From contig JAFYJD010000027.1 in the NCBI GenBank assembly GCA_017538255.1, positions 1-34,198 of the forward strand: a DNA stretch of 34,198 nt. The letters run 5' to 3'. Every line of letters starts with the position of its first letter. Positions within the stretch are counted from its first letter, which is position 1. Source of the DNA: Clostridia bacterium. GTDB lineage: Bacteria; Bacillota; Clostridia; Christensenellales; CAG-138. Positions 15,371 to 24,484 of this stretch are shown here, piece after piece. The position numbers were made by a program, and so were the translations under genes. The notes below the pieces were generated by a model that was not told the DNA's origin, ran no database searches, and saw only the letters and a program-made list of their open reading frames with translations.

Positions 15371-16873
15371 TCAAAGACCGTAGATCTTTGAGTATTTTTC
15401 CGTAAGATAGTTGATATAGAAATCTGGATCGAACTCAGCGCCGCAGGCATTTTGGATCGCTTCGGCGGGATCGATCAACTTGCCGTATTTATAGATACGC
15501 TCGGTCAGCCATTCGGTTATTCTGTCGATCCTGTTTTCGCGAACGAGTTTTTCAATATCAAGATCCTTCTTCATGGACTCGACGATCTGAGCGCCGTAAG
15601 CGGAGCCGAGCGCATAACTCGGGAAGTAGCCGAGCATACCGCCGCTCCAATGCATATCCTGAAGTACGCCGTGTTTGTCGTCGGGAACATCCACTCCGAG
15701 GTATTCCTTATAGAGTCTGTTCCATTCGCTCGGAATATCCTTTACGGCTATCTCGCCGCGTATCATCTTCTTTTCAAGTTCGTAGCGAACCATTATATGA
15801 AGCGAATAAGTCAGTTCATCCGCCTCGGTGCGTATCAGCGAGGGCTCCGCCTTGTTGACGGCAAGATAGAACTCCCTTTCGGAAACGTCCTTGAACTGCT
15901 CGGGGAAAAGTTTCTTCACCTTTGGGAAAATCAGCGAAACGAACGCTTCGCTCCTGCCGATGATATTCTCGTAGAAGCGGGATTGGGCTTCGTGGATGCC
16001 CATGGATGTGCCGTTATCGAGTTCACTTCCGTAAAGATCGTCGCCGGTATTGAGTTCATAAAGAGCGTGTCCGCCCTCATGGATGACGGAATACATATTG
16101 CTTACAAGCAAATCTTCGTGATAATGAGTGGTGATTCGCACGTCGTGCTTATTGAAATTGGTAGTGAAAGGATGCTCCGTTTCGCCGATGGTGCAGTCGT
16201 CCCTGTTGATTTTCAATACCTGCATAAGGTAGTCGGAAAACTCGCGCTGCTTCTCTATCGGGCAGTTTCTCGACATAAAATCGGTGCGAATAACGTCGCC
16301 CTTTTCGATTATCCTGTGGATGAGCGGAACGAGCGCGCTTCTTATCTTTGAAAAGAAATTATCGAGCTGTTCGCTTGTTAGCCCCTTTTCGAAATTATCG
16401 AGAAGGTAATCGTAGGGATCCTTTTCCGGCGCAACGAGCGAAGCCGTGCGTCTGTTGAAGGCAACGATCTTTTCGAGATAGGGCTCGAATATCGAATAAT
16501 CGCTATTATTTTTCGCTTCGACCCATGCGTTCTGCGCCTCGGCGCTGATCTTGCTGAACGCCACGATCTCTTCCATCGGGATCTTCTTCATTTTTTCGAT
16601 ACTTTCCCGCGCCAATTCAACCTCTTTGCGGGTTATTTTGTCGAGGCTTTCTTTATTTTCGTAAAGAACTTCGAGCACCTTTTCGCTTTCTTCGTTTACC
16701 CTCAGTTTATAAGTTATCTCGCTCATTACCGCATAGGTATCCGCTCTGCCGTTTACGGAATTTTTCGGAGCTGCGGTCTCGCTGTCATAACTCATCACGC
16801 CCATCATATGGCCGTAAGCGCGCATAAGTCTTTTTTTCTCGTTGTAGAGTTCGAGTGCTTTTTTAAAATCCAT
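15371..16873 (-). CDS. M32 family metallocarboxypeptidase (Taq carboxypeptidase)
   Basis: A 500-residue zinc carboxypeptidase that trims amino acids from peptide C-termini in the cytoplasm. The zinc motif HEGGH lies at 265-269 and is followed by the M32-specific GIHEAQSRFYEN and the earlier block TTHYHEDLL. The length matches the family (about 500). Start ATG at 16873 with an upstream AAAGGAG. Second gene after dnaN (29 nt gap); this neighbour relation is unusual and says little about its role. Confidence 0.95.
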   Translation of the reverse strand: MDFKKALELYNEKKRLMRAYGHMMGVMSYDSETAAPKNSVNGRADTYAVMSEITYKLRVNEESEKVLEVLYENKESLDKITRKEVELARESIEKMKKIPMEEIVAFSKISAEAQNAWVEAKNNSDYSIFEPYLEKIVAFNRRTASLVAPEKDPYDYLLDNFEKGLTSEQLDNFFSKIRSALVPLIHRIIEKGDVIRTDFMSRNCPIEKQREFSDYLMQVLKINRDDCTIGETEHPFTTNFNKHDVRITTHYHEDLLVSNMYSVIHEGGHALYELNTGDDLYGSELDNGTSMGIHEAQSRFYENIIGRSEAFVSLIFPKVKKLFPEQFKDVSEREFYLAVNKAEPSLIRTEADELTYSLHIMVRYELEKKMIRGEIAVKDIPSEWNRLYKEYLGVDVPDDKHGVLQDMHWSGGMLGYFPSYALGSAYGAQIVESMKKDLDIEKLVRENRIDRITEWLTERIYKYGKLIDPAEAIQNACGAEFDPDFYINYLTEKYSKIYGL

Positions 16874-16902
16874 TGTATTTGCTCCTTTTATTTAATACAC
16901 GA

Positions 16903-18012
16903 TCATACGCCCGTAAACATACGCACCGGCAGTACCATATAGTAGAACGCATTACCCTCTACGGGCTCTATGATGCAGGGCGTAACAGATGTGTTCATCT
17001 TGAGGTAGATCGACTCGTCCTCGATGAACTTTACGGCTTCCAGTATGTATTTTGAATTGAACGCTATATCTATCGGCTGCCCTATAAGCTGAGCGGTTAT
17101 CGAATCGTCGATGCTGCCCTTTTCGCTGTTTGCGGTGAGGGAAAGCTGATCCTCTGAGAACGAAAACTTGATGCTGTTGGATTTTGCTTCCCTCGCGAGA
17201 AGGGAAACGCGCTCGATGCTCTCCTGGAGTTCGCGGCAGTCAACAAGCGCATAGCAGTTGTGTGTGTCGCGAATGAATCCTGAGTAATTCACATAATCGC
17301 CCTCCATAAGGCGGGATATGATCCTCGTATGGCCGAAATCTATCTTTATATGGGTGTTGGAGAACACGAGTTTGATCTTTTCCTCGCCGTTTGAGAGGAT
17401 ATTCGATATCTCCTGCATTGCTCGCGCGTGGATGACCACGCTCTTCTTGCCGGTGCAGTTTTCGATCTTTTCACGCCTTATGGCAACGCGGAAACCGTCT
17501 ATCGCGACCATTTTAAGTATGCCGCCCTCGCCGAACTCAAGGCATACGCCGTTTAGTATCGGCTTTGCTTCTTCTGTAGAAACGGCATAGATGGTCTGCC
17601 TTATCATATTTTTTAGTTTGTTTTGGCTGATCTCCGCAGAAAACTCTTCGTCAACGCGCTTCATCTCGGGATAATCCGCTGTATCTGGCGACTGGAACGA
17701 GGTATTCGATCTGTTTGAACAAACATTGACGGTTGCCTTTTCGCCGCTGAAATCAACGGTTTCACCGCTGAATCTGCGAACCAGTTCCGGAAATACCCTT
17801 CCGGTAAGCACGGCTCCGCCTTCTTCTTCGACAAAAGCCGGTATCTCCGTTTCGATCTGGAGCGAAAGATCGGAACATTTCATAAAGAGTTTATTGTTTG
17901 AGGCATACATATAAACTCCTTCAAGTATTGAAATGCTGCTGTGGGCAGGCATCGCTTTCATTACAATGGACAGAGCCTCATTCAATTCTTTGGTGTTGAC
18001 GCTGAAACGCAT
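16903..18012 (-). CDS. dnaN: DNA polymerase III beta subunit (sliding clamp)
   Basis: A 369-residue ring-forming processivity clamp that tethers DNA polymerase III to DNA. It begins MRFSVNTKELNEALSIVMKA and ends MVLPVRM plus four residues, the standard N- and C-terminal marks of DnaN. The three clamp domains (about 1-120, 128-245, 246-369) are complete. The start at 18012 is preferred over one 12 nt upstream because GGAGG sits at correct spacing. dnaA, which normally precedes dnaN, is absent; instead a 461-bp gene-free region with DnaA-box-like sites lies upstream. It heads the probable leftward operon ending at 9525. Confidence 0.96.
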   Translation of the reverse strand: MRFSVNTKELNEALSIVMKAMPAHSSISILEGVYMYASNNKLFMKCSDLSLQIETEIPAFVEEEGGAVLTGRVFPELVRRFSGETVDFSGEKATVNVCSNRSNTSFQSPDTADYPEMKRVDEEFSAEISQNKLKNMIRQTIYAVSTEEAKPILNGVCLEFGEGGILKMVAIDGFRVAIRREKIENCTGKKSVVIHARAMQEISNILSNGEEKIKLVFSNTHIKIDFGHTRIISRLMEGDYVNYSGFIRDTHNCYALVDCRELQESIERVSLLAREAKSNSIKFSFSEDQLSLTANSEKGSIDDSITAQLIGQPIDIAFNSKYILEAVKFIEDESIYLKMNTSVTPCIIEPVEGNAFYYMVLPVRMFTGV

Positions 18013-18245
18013 AATAACCTCCAATATGTTATTTATTAGTAATAGCAGTATCAGCAGTAGTTATGCGGAAACTGCGGATAAGCCGTTTTGGGTATTGCGC
18101 GGCAAGCAAAAACGGTGTTGATAAACTTAGGATAAGTCTATTAAAAACAAAAGGATCAATCCATAGTTTACCAATTTTCCATATTTGCCACACCGTTTCA
18201 AAAATTTTCCACAAGGAAACCAAGGATAACTCGGATAAAAACGGG

Positions 18246-18290
18246 CGGTAAACATTGGAATGGGGAAGGGCATTGAAGAGCCCTTTACCG
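18246..18290. repeat. Imperfect hairpin in the dnaN upstream region
   Basis: An outer arm CGGTAAA (18246-18252) pairs with TTTACCG (18284-18290), and an inner arm AAGGGC (18266-18271) with GCCCTT (18280-18285), the two sharing bases at the 3' side. No clear U-tract follows, so I do not call it a terminator. Confidence 0.35.
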
Positions 18291-18395
18291 TCTTCCTATT
18301 ATAATCTAAAAAAGGGCTTTGGTCAATAAAAAATAAGGATTATCTGCGGAATGGCGCAAAAAAAGGCATAAAAGTGAAAAGTTAAAATATTTGAG

Positions 18396-18425
18396 TTGAA
18401 ACCGATATAAGTAATGTGATATAAT
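18396..18425 (+). promoter_or_regulatory. Promoter of the rightward four-gene operon
   Basis: TTGAAA (18396-18401), 18-nt spacer, TATAAT (18420-18425), 48 nt before the ATG at 18474. Confidence 0.7.
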
Positions 18426-18473
18426 GTATAAACGGAAAATAGGATCCAAAAATAACCCCCTCTCGGAAAAACT

Positions 18474-19505
18474 ATGAAAAATGCGATAAAGATTTTCATA
18501 GCATACATTCTGGCGGCCTCGTTTGCGGCGGCTTGCTTGATGCTGTTTCCTATACTTAAAACCGATGACGCGGATTCTGGCGACAATCCTGTTTACGAAT
18601 TGAGAAGCGCATACAGACGTGCCTGCGGCGTTATAAAGGCAAAATGCGTCCAATCCTACATTCTGCAGGACGGTTCCTATTGTTCAAAACTTTCTGTTGA
18701 GGAAGTGCTTGCGGGCGACAGGTCATTGAAGGCCGGGCGTATAATAACAGTCGTCGGAAAAAACGAGCCTAATAAAGAGATGATAGTTTATCTCAACAAA
18801 GAAACCAATATGAGTTTTTTCAACAGCGTGGACTGCTATTTTCCGGTTGACGACGCAATGTATATTTTAAACGGCAGAAACGTTGAATTATCCGAAGGAA
18901 AGACCGTCAGCATAGACGATATAAAAAGCGATATTGTAAAACTTGAGACCCAGTTGATGACGCCGGCGAAGTTCTTGTTCTACGACGATATAAAAAGCAT
19001 TGTGGAAGCATCAGACTCCATCTTTATAGGCAAGGTGCTTTCGGTATCCATGTATGATGATGTTGACCTTTTTACCGAGATGCGCGGCGAGGAACTGCAT
19101 CGAAAGGGTGTGGTTTTCGATATAAAGGTACAGGTAAAAGAGGGCATAATCTGGCGTTATGAAGGCGGCGACACCGTTACTATAAAGCATATAGGAGATG
19201 CGTACGATAATATCTATTACGAAAAAACGGGCGAGCATTTTGAGAATAACGCAAATAACGCAAGCATTGTTTTTCCGCGCGTGGGCGATGTTTGTATGTT
19301 TTTTATTACCGACAGTCCTGATAAAAAGTCCGATGACGTCTTTTTGATAAACTCGTATCAAGGCATAATCAGAATATTGGATAAAACGGTGATTCCTCGA
19401 TCTATAAACACTCCTTTTGCTGATTTCACCGATCTTGATAATATGATCCGCGCCATGTTCGAGGCCGTCGGCTTCAATATAACCTCATTCTTCTTGGATA
19501 AATAA
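18474..19505 (+). CDS. Membrane-anchored protein with two related beta-type repeats, unknown function
   Basis: A 343-residue protein with an N-terminal membrane helix (about 4-24; a possible lipobox AAAC at Cys21) and an extracellular remainder. Two segments look like copies of one module. The first (about 45-100) reads ACGVIKAKCVQSYI then SVEEVLAG and GRIITVVG. The second (about 180-260) reads SDSIFIGKVLSVSMYD then FDIKVQVKEGI and GDTVTIKH. The strand order (xxIxxGKVxS, long loop, xVxVxExxxG, xxGxxxxV) resembles small OB-like beta-barrels of Gram-positive surface proteins. No clear ribosome binding site precedes the ATG. First gene of the operon with the DUF362, addA and M42 genes, 10 nt before the DUF362 gene. 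Confidence 0.75.
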   Translation: MKNAIKIFIAYILAASFAAACLMLFPILKTDDADSGDNPVYELRSAYRRACGVIKAKCVQSYILQDGSYCSKLSVEEVLAGDRSLKAGRIITVVGKNEPNKEMIVYLNKETNMSFFNSVDCYFPVDDAMYILNGRNVELSEGKTVSIDDIKSDIVKLETQLMTPAKFLFYDDIKSIVEASDSIFIGKVLSVSMYDDVDLFTEMRGEELHRKGVVFDIKVQVKEGIIWRYEGGDTVTIKHIGDAYDNIYYEKTGEHFENNANNASIVFPRVGDVCMFFITDSPDKKSDDVFLINSYQGIIRILDKTVIPRSINTPFADFTDLDNMIRAMFEAVGFNITSFFLDK

Positions 19506-19515
19506 AGGAAAATCT

Positions 19516-20655
19516 ATGTACGATTGTTCAATCATTGCCTGCAAGGATTACGAAGAAAAAAGCGTAAAAGCGGCGCTTACTAAGGCCATTCTTGATATAG
19601 ACGGGCTTTCTTTTATAAAAAAGGGTATGCTCATCGCGATCAAACCCAATCTTGTTTCGTTCAAAAAACCCGAATCGGCGGCAACTACGCATCCGATGCT
19701 GTTGAAGGCGTTGACCGAGATCATCATAGAACGCGGAGCAAGCGTGGTTATAGGCGACTGTCCGGGTGGACCGCATACGACCGCGTATCTGAACAAGGTC
19801 TATTCGTCGACCGGTATGTTTGAGGTCGAAAAATGCGGCGCCAAACTCAACCGCGATCTTGAACAGATAACCGAAAAGATCGAAAACGGAAAGGCGCTTA
19901 AAGAACTCACCTATGCCGCTTTTTTGAAAAATGCCGATGCGATAATAGATTTTTGCAAACTCAAATCGCACGGGCTTATGGGAATGAGCGCCGCGGTCAA
20001 AAACCTTTACGGCGTGGTGCCGGGCCTTCTAAAACCACAGATGCACTATCAGTTTCCGAATGAAGCCGATTTTGCCGAGATGCTGATAGACATAAACGAG
20101 TTCATAAAACCCAGTCTTTCGATAATGGACGCGGTGATCGGTATGGAAGGAAACGGACCGCTGAACGGAACCCCGCGCGAAGTCGGCGCGATAGTCGCCT
20201 CAAAGAGCCAGTATGTGTGCGATCTCGTAGGCGCAAAACTCATAGGGCTCGATCCGTCAGGCGTTCCGACGATAGTAAAAGCCCACGAACGGGGACTTGC
20301 GCCTATTGACGTTTCCGATCTCAAAATTTCGGGCAATATCGATGATTTTATCGTAAGCGACTACAAGGCGCCGCCCGTGCGCGGGCTTCGCTTTATGCAA
20401 AAGGGCACGCTTCGCGGCACGATCACCGCAAAGGCGCTCGCACAAAAACCCGCGCTCAGGCCCAAACTCTGCGTTGGCTGCAGCGAATGCGCGAAGATAT
20501 GCCCCGCGAAGGCGATCGAGATGAAGAATAAAAAACCGGTCATCAACAGAAAGGAATGCATACGCTGTTTCTGCTGTCAGGAGTTCTGCCCAAAGGCTGC
20601 GATGATCGTCCGTAGACCACTTGCGGCGCGCGTTATGAACAAACTCAAACTGTGA
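19516..20655 (+). CDS. DUF362 domain protein with C-terminal 2x[4Fe-4S] ferredoxin domain
   Basis: A 379-residue cytoplasmic protein. Residues 1-300 form the DUF362 domain (IKPNLVSFKKPESAATTHP and CKLKSHGLMGMSAAVKNLYG are its conserved blocks). The C-terminus carries two CxxCxxCxxxCP clusters, Cys319/322/325/329 and Cys348/351/354/358, each expected to bind a [4Fe-4S] centre; Cys353 is an extra cysteine. Such proteins are frequent in anaerobes, and their redox reaction is not known. The ferredoxin part suggests electron transfer and an anaerobic host. Ribosome binding site AAAGGAAA. Followed by addA after 53 nt. Confidence 0.93.
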   Translation: MYDCSIIACKDYEEKSVKAALTKAILDIDGLSFIKKGMLIAIKPNLVSFKKPESAATTHPMLLKALTEIIIERGASVVIGDCPGGPHTTAYLNKVYSSTGMFEVEKCGAKLNRDLEQITEKIENGKALKELTYAAFLKNADAIIDFCKLKSHGLMGMSAAVKNLYGVVPGLLKPQMHYQFPNEADFAEMLIDINEFIKPSLSIMDAVIGMEGNGPLNGTPREVGAIVASKSQYVCDLVGAKLIGLDPSGVPTIVKAHERGLAPIDVSDLKISGNIDDFIVSDYKAPPVRGLRFMQKGTLRGTITAKALAQKPALRPKLCVGCSECAKICPAKAIEMKNKKPVINRKECIRCFCCQEFCPKAAMIVRRPLAARVMNKLKL

Positions 20656-20708
20656 GGCGTTTTTGGAACACCGATATTCTTATAATAAATAAAAAAGGGA
20701 GCACCGCT

Positions 20709-23700
20709 ATGGAAACTGTAAATAACGGAGAAATATCCGAAAAAAACTCGATAACGCTCACGGCGGAGCAGGATAGGGCTATAAACGAAGAGGGCAACAT
20801 CATCGTTTCCGCCGCAGCGGGCGCAGGCAAGACCTTCGTTATGACCGAGCGCATATTGAGAAACGTGCTCGAGGGCACCAAGGTGGACGAACTGCTCGTC
20901 GTTACATTTATGAAACTTGCTGCCAACGAGATGAAGGAAAAGATAGAAAAAAAACTCGTTGAAAAGGCGAAAAAGGAGACCGATCCAGCCCAAAAGGCAA
21001 GGCTTCTTTCCGCCGCGTCCGGCATCTTCAGGGCAAATATCTCTACAATAGACAGTTTTTGCTCAAACGTTCTCAGGCGCAACTACCATAAGGTCGGGCT
21101 CGATCCCGCGTTCCGCGTGCTCGATAATTCCGAATCGATAATCATCTTTTCAAACGCGCTCGAGGAAACGCTGGAAGCGTTCTGCGAGGAAGCAACAACA
21201 AATAAGGACAGGGCGTCCGCATTTCTATTGGCTGCGTTCAATGGCACCGGCGGCATCGGCGACGCGATGAAGAAGCTCTACGATTTCGTAACATCAAGAC
21301 CCGAGCCCGAGGCAAAGCTTATTTCCGCAGCGGAGCGCTACGACGCGCTGTTTGGCGAGGTCTTCGCGCTGTCCGAGAAGGAACTTATCCAAAGAGCCGG
21401 ATTTATTATCGACAAGAATCTTAAAAAGGCAAATGAACTGCTGCTGCCGGATTTCGGGCTGGAGTACGGTGCGCTTCAAAAGATGCGAAATGTGCTGAAT
21501 GCGGATATAGAATACCTTGAAACGCTCAAAAAACAAAGCACCTACGAAGGTTTTTATAACGCGATCAAAGATGCGGAAAAACTTCCGGCGTTCAAAAAGG
21601 GCGCGCCCGACGAGTATTTAAAATACTATGAAGGCTTTAGGGATAAGGACAAAAAGAAGATAGAGGAGATGTTCGCCTTTTCGCCCGAAGAGGAGAAGGA
21701 ATACGCAAAAGCGCTGTATCCCGCCGTTAAAAAACTCTGCGAACTGACGCTCGATCTTTACGTGCGCTACCGCGAAAAAAAGACGCGCGCCACGGCGGTG
21801 GACTTTGCCGATCTCGGACAGCTCTGCCTTGTCGCGCTCAACGATGAGGAAACGGCGAAAGAATACCGCGAAAAGTTCCGCTATATCTTTGTGGACGAGT
21901 TTCAGGACACCAACCTTTTGCAGGACAGCATAATCGGCAGGATCTCCCGCGGCGACAATGTGTTTCTCGTAGGCGACGTCAAACAGAGCATATACGGCTT
22001 CCGACAGGCCGACCCGCAGGTGTTCATCGACAAATACAACGCTTTTGACGGTACGGAAGGCACGCATATCGACCTCAATATGAACTTTCGGAGCGATTCC
22101 GCGATATTGAGCGCGACGAATAAACTTTTTTACGTGCTTATGAACGAAGAAACGGGCGATGTGGCGTATTCCGAAAGCAGCGAACTCAAAAAGCACGGCA
22201 ACGCCGGAAGGGGAGAGGTCGAACTCGCTTTGATCGAACTCTCTGCGGAAAAATACAAAGAGGCGCTGAAGGATCATGACGCTCCGAATTTCGACGTGGC
22301 GGACGGTATGGCTGAAGCGGATGACGATTTGGGAAACGAAAACGGGGACGACAGCGTCGAACTCGAGGTCGTAGAGGCGGAAGCGAACTATATCGCGGAT
22401 AGAATAATGGAACTGACGGCTCAAAAGTTCCAAGTCTATGACGACAGCATAAAGGCGCGCCGTGCGATACGCTATTCCGATTTTGCCGTGCTGATGCGCA
22501 AGACATCCGGCGTTGCGCTGCAGATGGTAAACAAGTTCTCCGAGCGCGGCATCCCCGCCGCCGCCGAGTTGACCGACGGCTTCTTTGACGCTATGGAGAT
22601 ACAGCTCGTTTTGAACATCCTGCGGACGGTCGACAACACGCAGAACGAGATCCCGCTCGCTTCCGTTCTGCTCTCGCCCGTTGGCGGCTTTACGGAAACG
22701 GAACTTGCTTTGATAAAGCATATTTTCAAGTCCGAAAGCGGTTTAGAGGGCTTTTTTGACTGGTTCATCCGCGCCGCAAACGAAGGGGAGAGGCTTATCA
22801 ATAACGAACGGACGAAGCGCGATCTTGATAAGGATTCAAGCGAGATCGCCAAAAAAGCCGCCCGATTTATGCAAAGGATCAAGGACTGGCGCGAAAAGAG
22901 CCGGCAGACGGGGCTTGCGGAGTTCGTTGGGATCGTCATCGACGAAACGCACATTAGGGCGCTGCTTTCGGCGCTCCCGAACGGGCAGGTGCGCCAGGCG
23001 AATATCGATATGCTTACGGATAAGGCGCATAGTTTCGAGGCGGCGGGCGGCCGCACGCTGTACGGTTTTTTAAGCACGCTCGACAGCATCCGAAAACTCG
23101 ATAAACTCGGCGCCGCCAATCAATCCGAATCGAACGCCGTGCGCGTTTTGAGCGTTCACAAGAGCAAGGGACTTGAGTACCCGGTCGTGTTCGTTTGCTC
23201 GCTCAATTCCAAGATAAACAAAAAGGACCCGTCCAATACCGTGCTTATCGACCGCGATCTCGGTATCGGTCTTAAAGTATCAAACGGACTCTATCTGCTT
23301 TCGAGCGGGGAAGCGCCGCTTTCCCCGAAGCACGAACGCGGCGTGATACGCCGCGCGATGGACGCTCGGGCAATGAAAAAACTTATGGCGGAGGAGATGC
23401 GCATACTCTATGTTGCGATGACGAGAGCGCGCGAAAGGATGTATCTCGTATCCGCAAAGAACGATATGAAGAAGGTGGTCGAAAACGCCGCAAAAAGGCT
23501 CGATCCAACGGCGGTGCTCGACGCGGACTCGTTCCTAAAATGGATGCTCGGCGCATATTTTCCGCTTGGACTCAACCTCAAAAACGCGGCGGGCGAGGGG
23601 GGCATAACCCTGACGACCGCGGCATCCGGGGATGAAGCGGATACGCTGACGGTCAGATATCTGCTCGGAAGGGAAGACGACGGCATAAACAACGCAGAAA

Positions 23701-24440
23701 AAAAGCGTTCGCTCGCCGACTGGTGCGATATGGCGAAGACCGCGGATACGAGCCGACTAAAGGCTATGTTTGAACTCGGCTACCTTCACGAAGAGGATAC
23801 GAAAGAGGACTCAAAACGGAGCGTTTCGGATTTTGTTGCCGACGAAAAGGAGAAGATGAACGAGGATGGGAGCATAACGCCGCGTGCGGCGGAGCGCGTG
23901 TATTACGATTATATCCCCGCCGTTCCGATATTTCTGCGCGGCGAAAAGCGCAGACTCAGCGCGGCGGAGCGCGGCACGGCAACGCATAATTTCCTAAAAC
24001 TTATGCCGCTTGAAAAACTCGACGAGAACGGCATAAAAGAGGAACTTGCCCGCTTGAAAGAGCGGGGGATGCTCGGTGAGGAGGAGGCGGAAGCGGTCAG
24101 CGTTTCCGCTGTAAAGGCGTTTATGGATTCTCCGCTTTACGCAAGATTCATTGCGGCGGACGAGCGCGAGCGCGAAAGGGAGTTCTCGTTCATACATTCC
24201 GAGTCCGGTCAGCTCATCCAGGGGTGTATCGACTGCTATTTCGTTGAAAACGGCGAGATAGTTTTGATCGACTACAAGACGAACGCGGCAGGCGGCGAGG
24301 ATGAGGCGCGAGCGATCGCCGAAAGTTATGCGGTGCAACTAAAACTCTATCAAGAGGCGCTTGAGGGCTTAAGGGGGCTGAAGGTCAAGGAAAAATGGAT
24401 CTATATGCTGTCGTCGTCAAGTGCGCACAAAATCGGTTGA
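20709..24440 (+). CDS. addA: ATP-dependent helicase/nuclease subunit A (AddA)
   Basis: A 1243-residue UvrD-type superfamily 1 helicase fused to a RecB-like nuclease, the AddA half of the AddAB double-strand break repair enzyme. Walker A AAAGAGKT is near residues 35-42, Walker B VDEFQDTN near 395-402, helicase motif LNMNFRSD, late motif VLSVHKSKGLEYPVVF and VAMTRARE. The C-terminal nuclease shows GCID (Asp1175) and DYKT (Asp1188, Lys1190), so the cleavage site looks intact. A GTG start 57 nt upstream overlaps the DUF362 stop, but AGGGAG before 20709 favours this ATG. addB, normally directly upstream, is missing from this neighbourhood. Confidence 0.94.
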   Translation: METVNNGEISEKNSITLTAEQDRAINEEGNIIVSAAAGAGKTFVMTERILRNVLEGTKVDELLVVTFMKLAANEMKEKIEKKLVEKAKKETDPAQKARLLSAASGIFRANISTIDSFCSNVLRRNYHKVGLDPAFRVLDNSESIIIFSNALEETLEAFCEEATTNKDRASAFLLAAFNGTGGIGDAMKKLYDFVTSRPEPEAKLISAAERYDALFGEVFALSEKELIQRAGFIIDKNLKKANELLLPDFGLEYGALQKMRNVLNADIEYLETLKKQSTYEGFYNAIKDAEKLPAFKKGAPDEYLKYYEGFRDKDKKKIEEMFAFSPEEEKEYAKALYPAVKKLCELTLDLYVRYREKKTRATAVDFADLGQLCLVALNDEETAKEYREKFRYIFVDEFQDTNLLQDSIIGRISRGDNVFLVGDVKQSIYGFRQADPQVFIDKYNAFDGTEGTHIDLNMNFRSDSAILSATNKLFYVLMNEETGDVAYSESSELKKHGNAGRGEVELALIELSAEKYKEALKDHDAPNFDVADGMAEADDDLGNENGDDSVELEVVEAEANYIADRIMELTAQKFQVYDDSIKARRAIRYSDFAVLMRKTSGVALQMVNKFSERGIPAAAELTDGFFDAMEIQLVLNILRTVDNTQNEIPLASVLLSPVGGFTETELALIKHIFKSESGLEGFFDWFIRAANEGERLINNERTKRDLDKDSSEIAKKAARFMQRIKDWREKSRQTGLAEFVGIVIDETHIRALLSALPNGQVRQANIDMLTDKAHSFEAAGGRTLYGFLSTLDSIRKLDKLGAANQSESNAVRVLSVHKSKGLEYPVVFVCSLNSKINKKDPSNTVLIDRDLGIGLKVSNGLYLLSSGEAPLSPKHERGVIRRAMDARAMKKLMAEEMRILYVAMTRARERMYLVSAKNDMKKVVENAAKRLDPTAVLDADSFLKWMLGAYFPLGLNLKNAAGEGGITLTTAASGDEADTLTVRYLLGREDDGINNAEKKRSLADWCDMAKTADTSRLKAMFELGYLHEEDTKEDSKRSVSDFVADEKEKMNEDGSITPRAAERVYYDYIPAVPIFLRGEKRRLSAAERGTATHNFLKLMPLEKLDENGIKEELARLKERGMLGEEEAEAVSVSAVKAFMDSPLYARFIAADEREREREFSFIHSESGQLIQGCIDCYFVENGEIVLIDYKTNAAGGEDEARAIAESYAVQLKLYQEALEGLRGLKVKEKWIYMLSSSSAHKIG

Positions 24441-24484
24441 AAGGGCGTTTAACGCTGAAAATACAAACATAAAGGAGATAAAAT

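Larger units (their letters stand above)
18013..18473. other. Candidate origin of replication (oriC-like) between divergent operons
   Basis: A gene-free 461-bp stretch directly upstream of dnaN. One-mismatch matches to the DnaA box TTATNCACA lie at 18073-18081 (TGCGGATAA, reverse), 18116-18124 (TGTTGATAA, reverse) and 18205-18213 (TTTTCCACA). Weaker two-mismatch sites lie at 18061-18069, 18127-18135 and 18184-18192. An A/T-rich segment (about 18300-18440) could be the unwinding region. Most genes point away from this spot on both sides. The same sites could alternatively only regulate dnaN by DnaA. No dnaA, gyrB or recF is in the window, which weakens the case. Confidence 0.5.
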
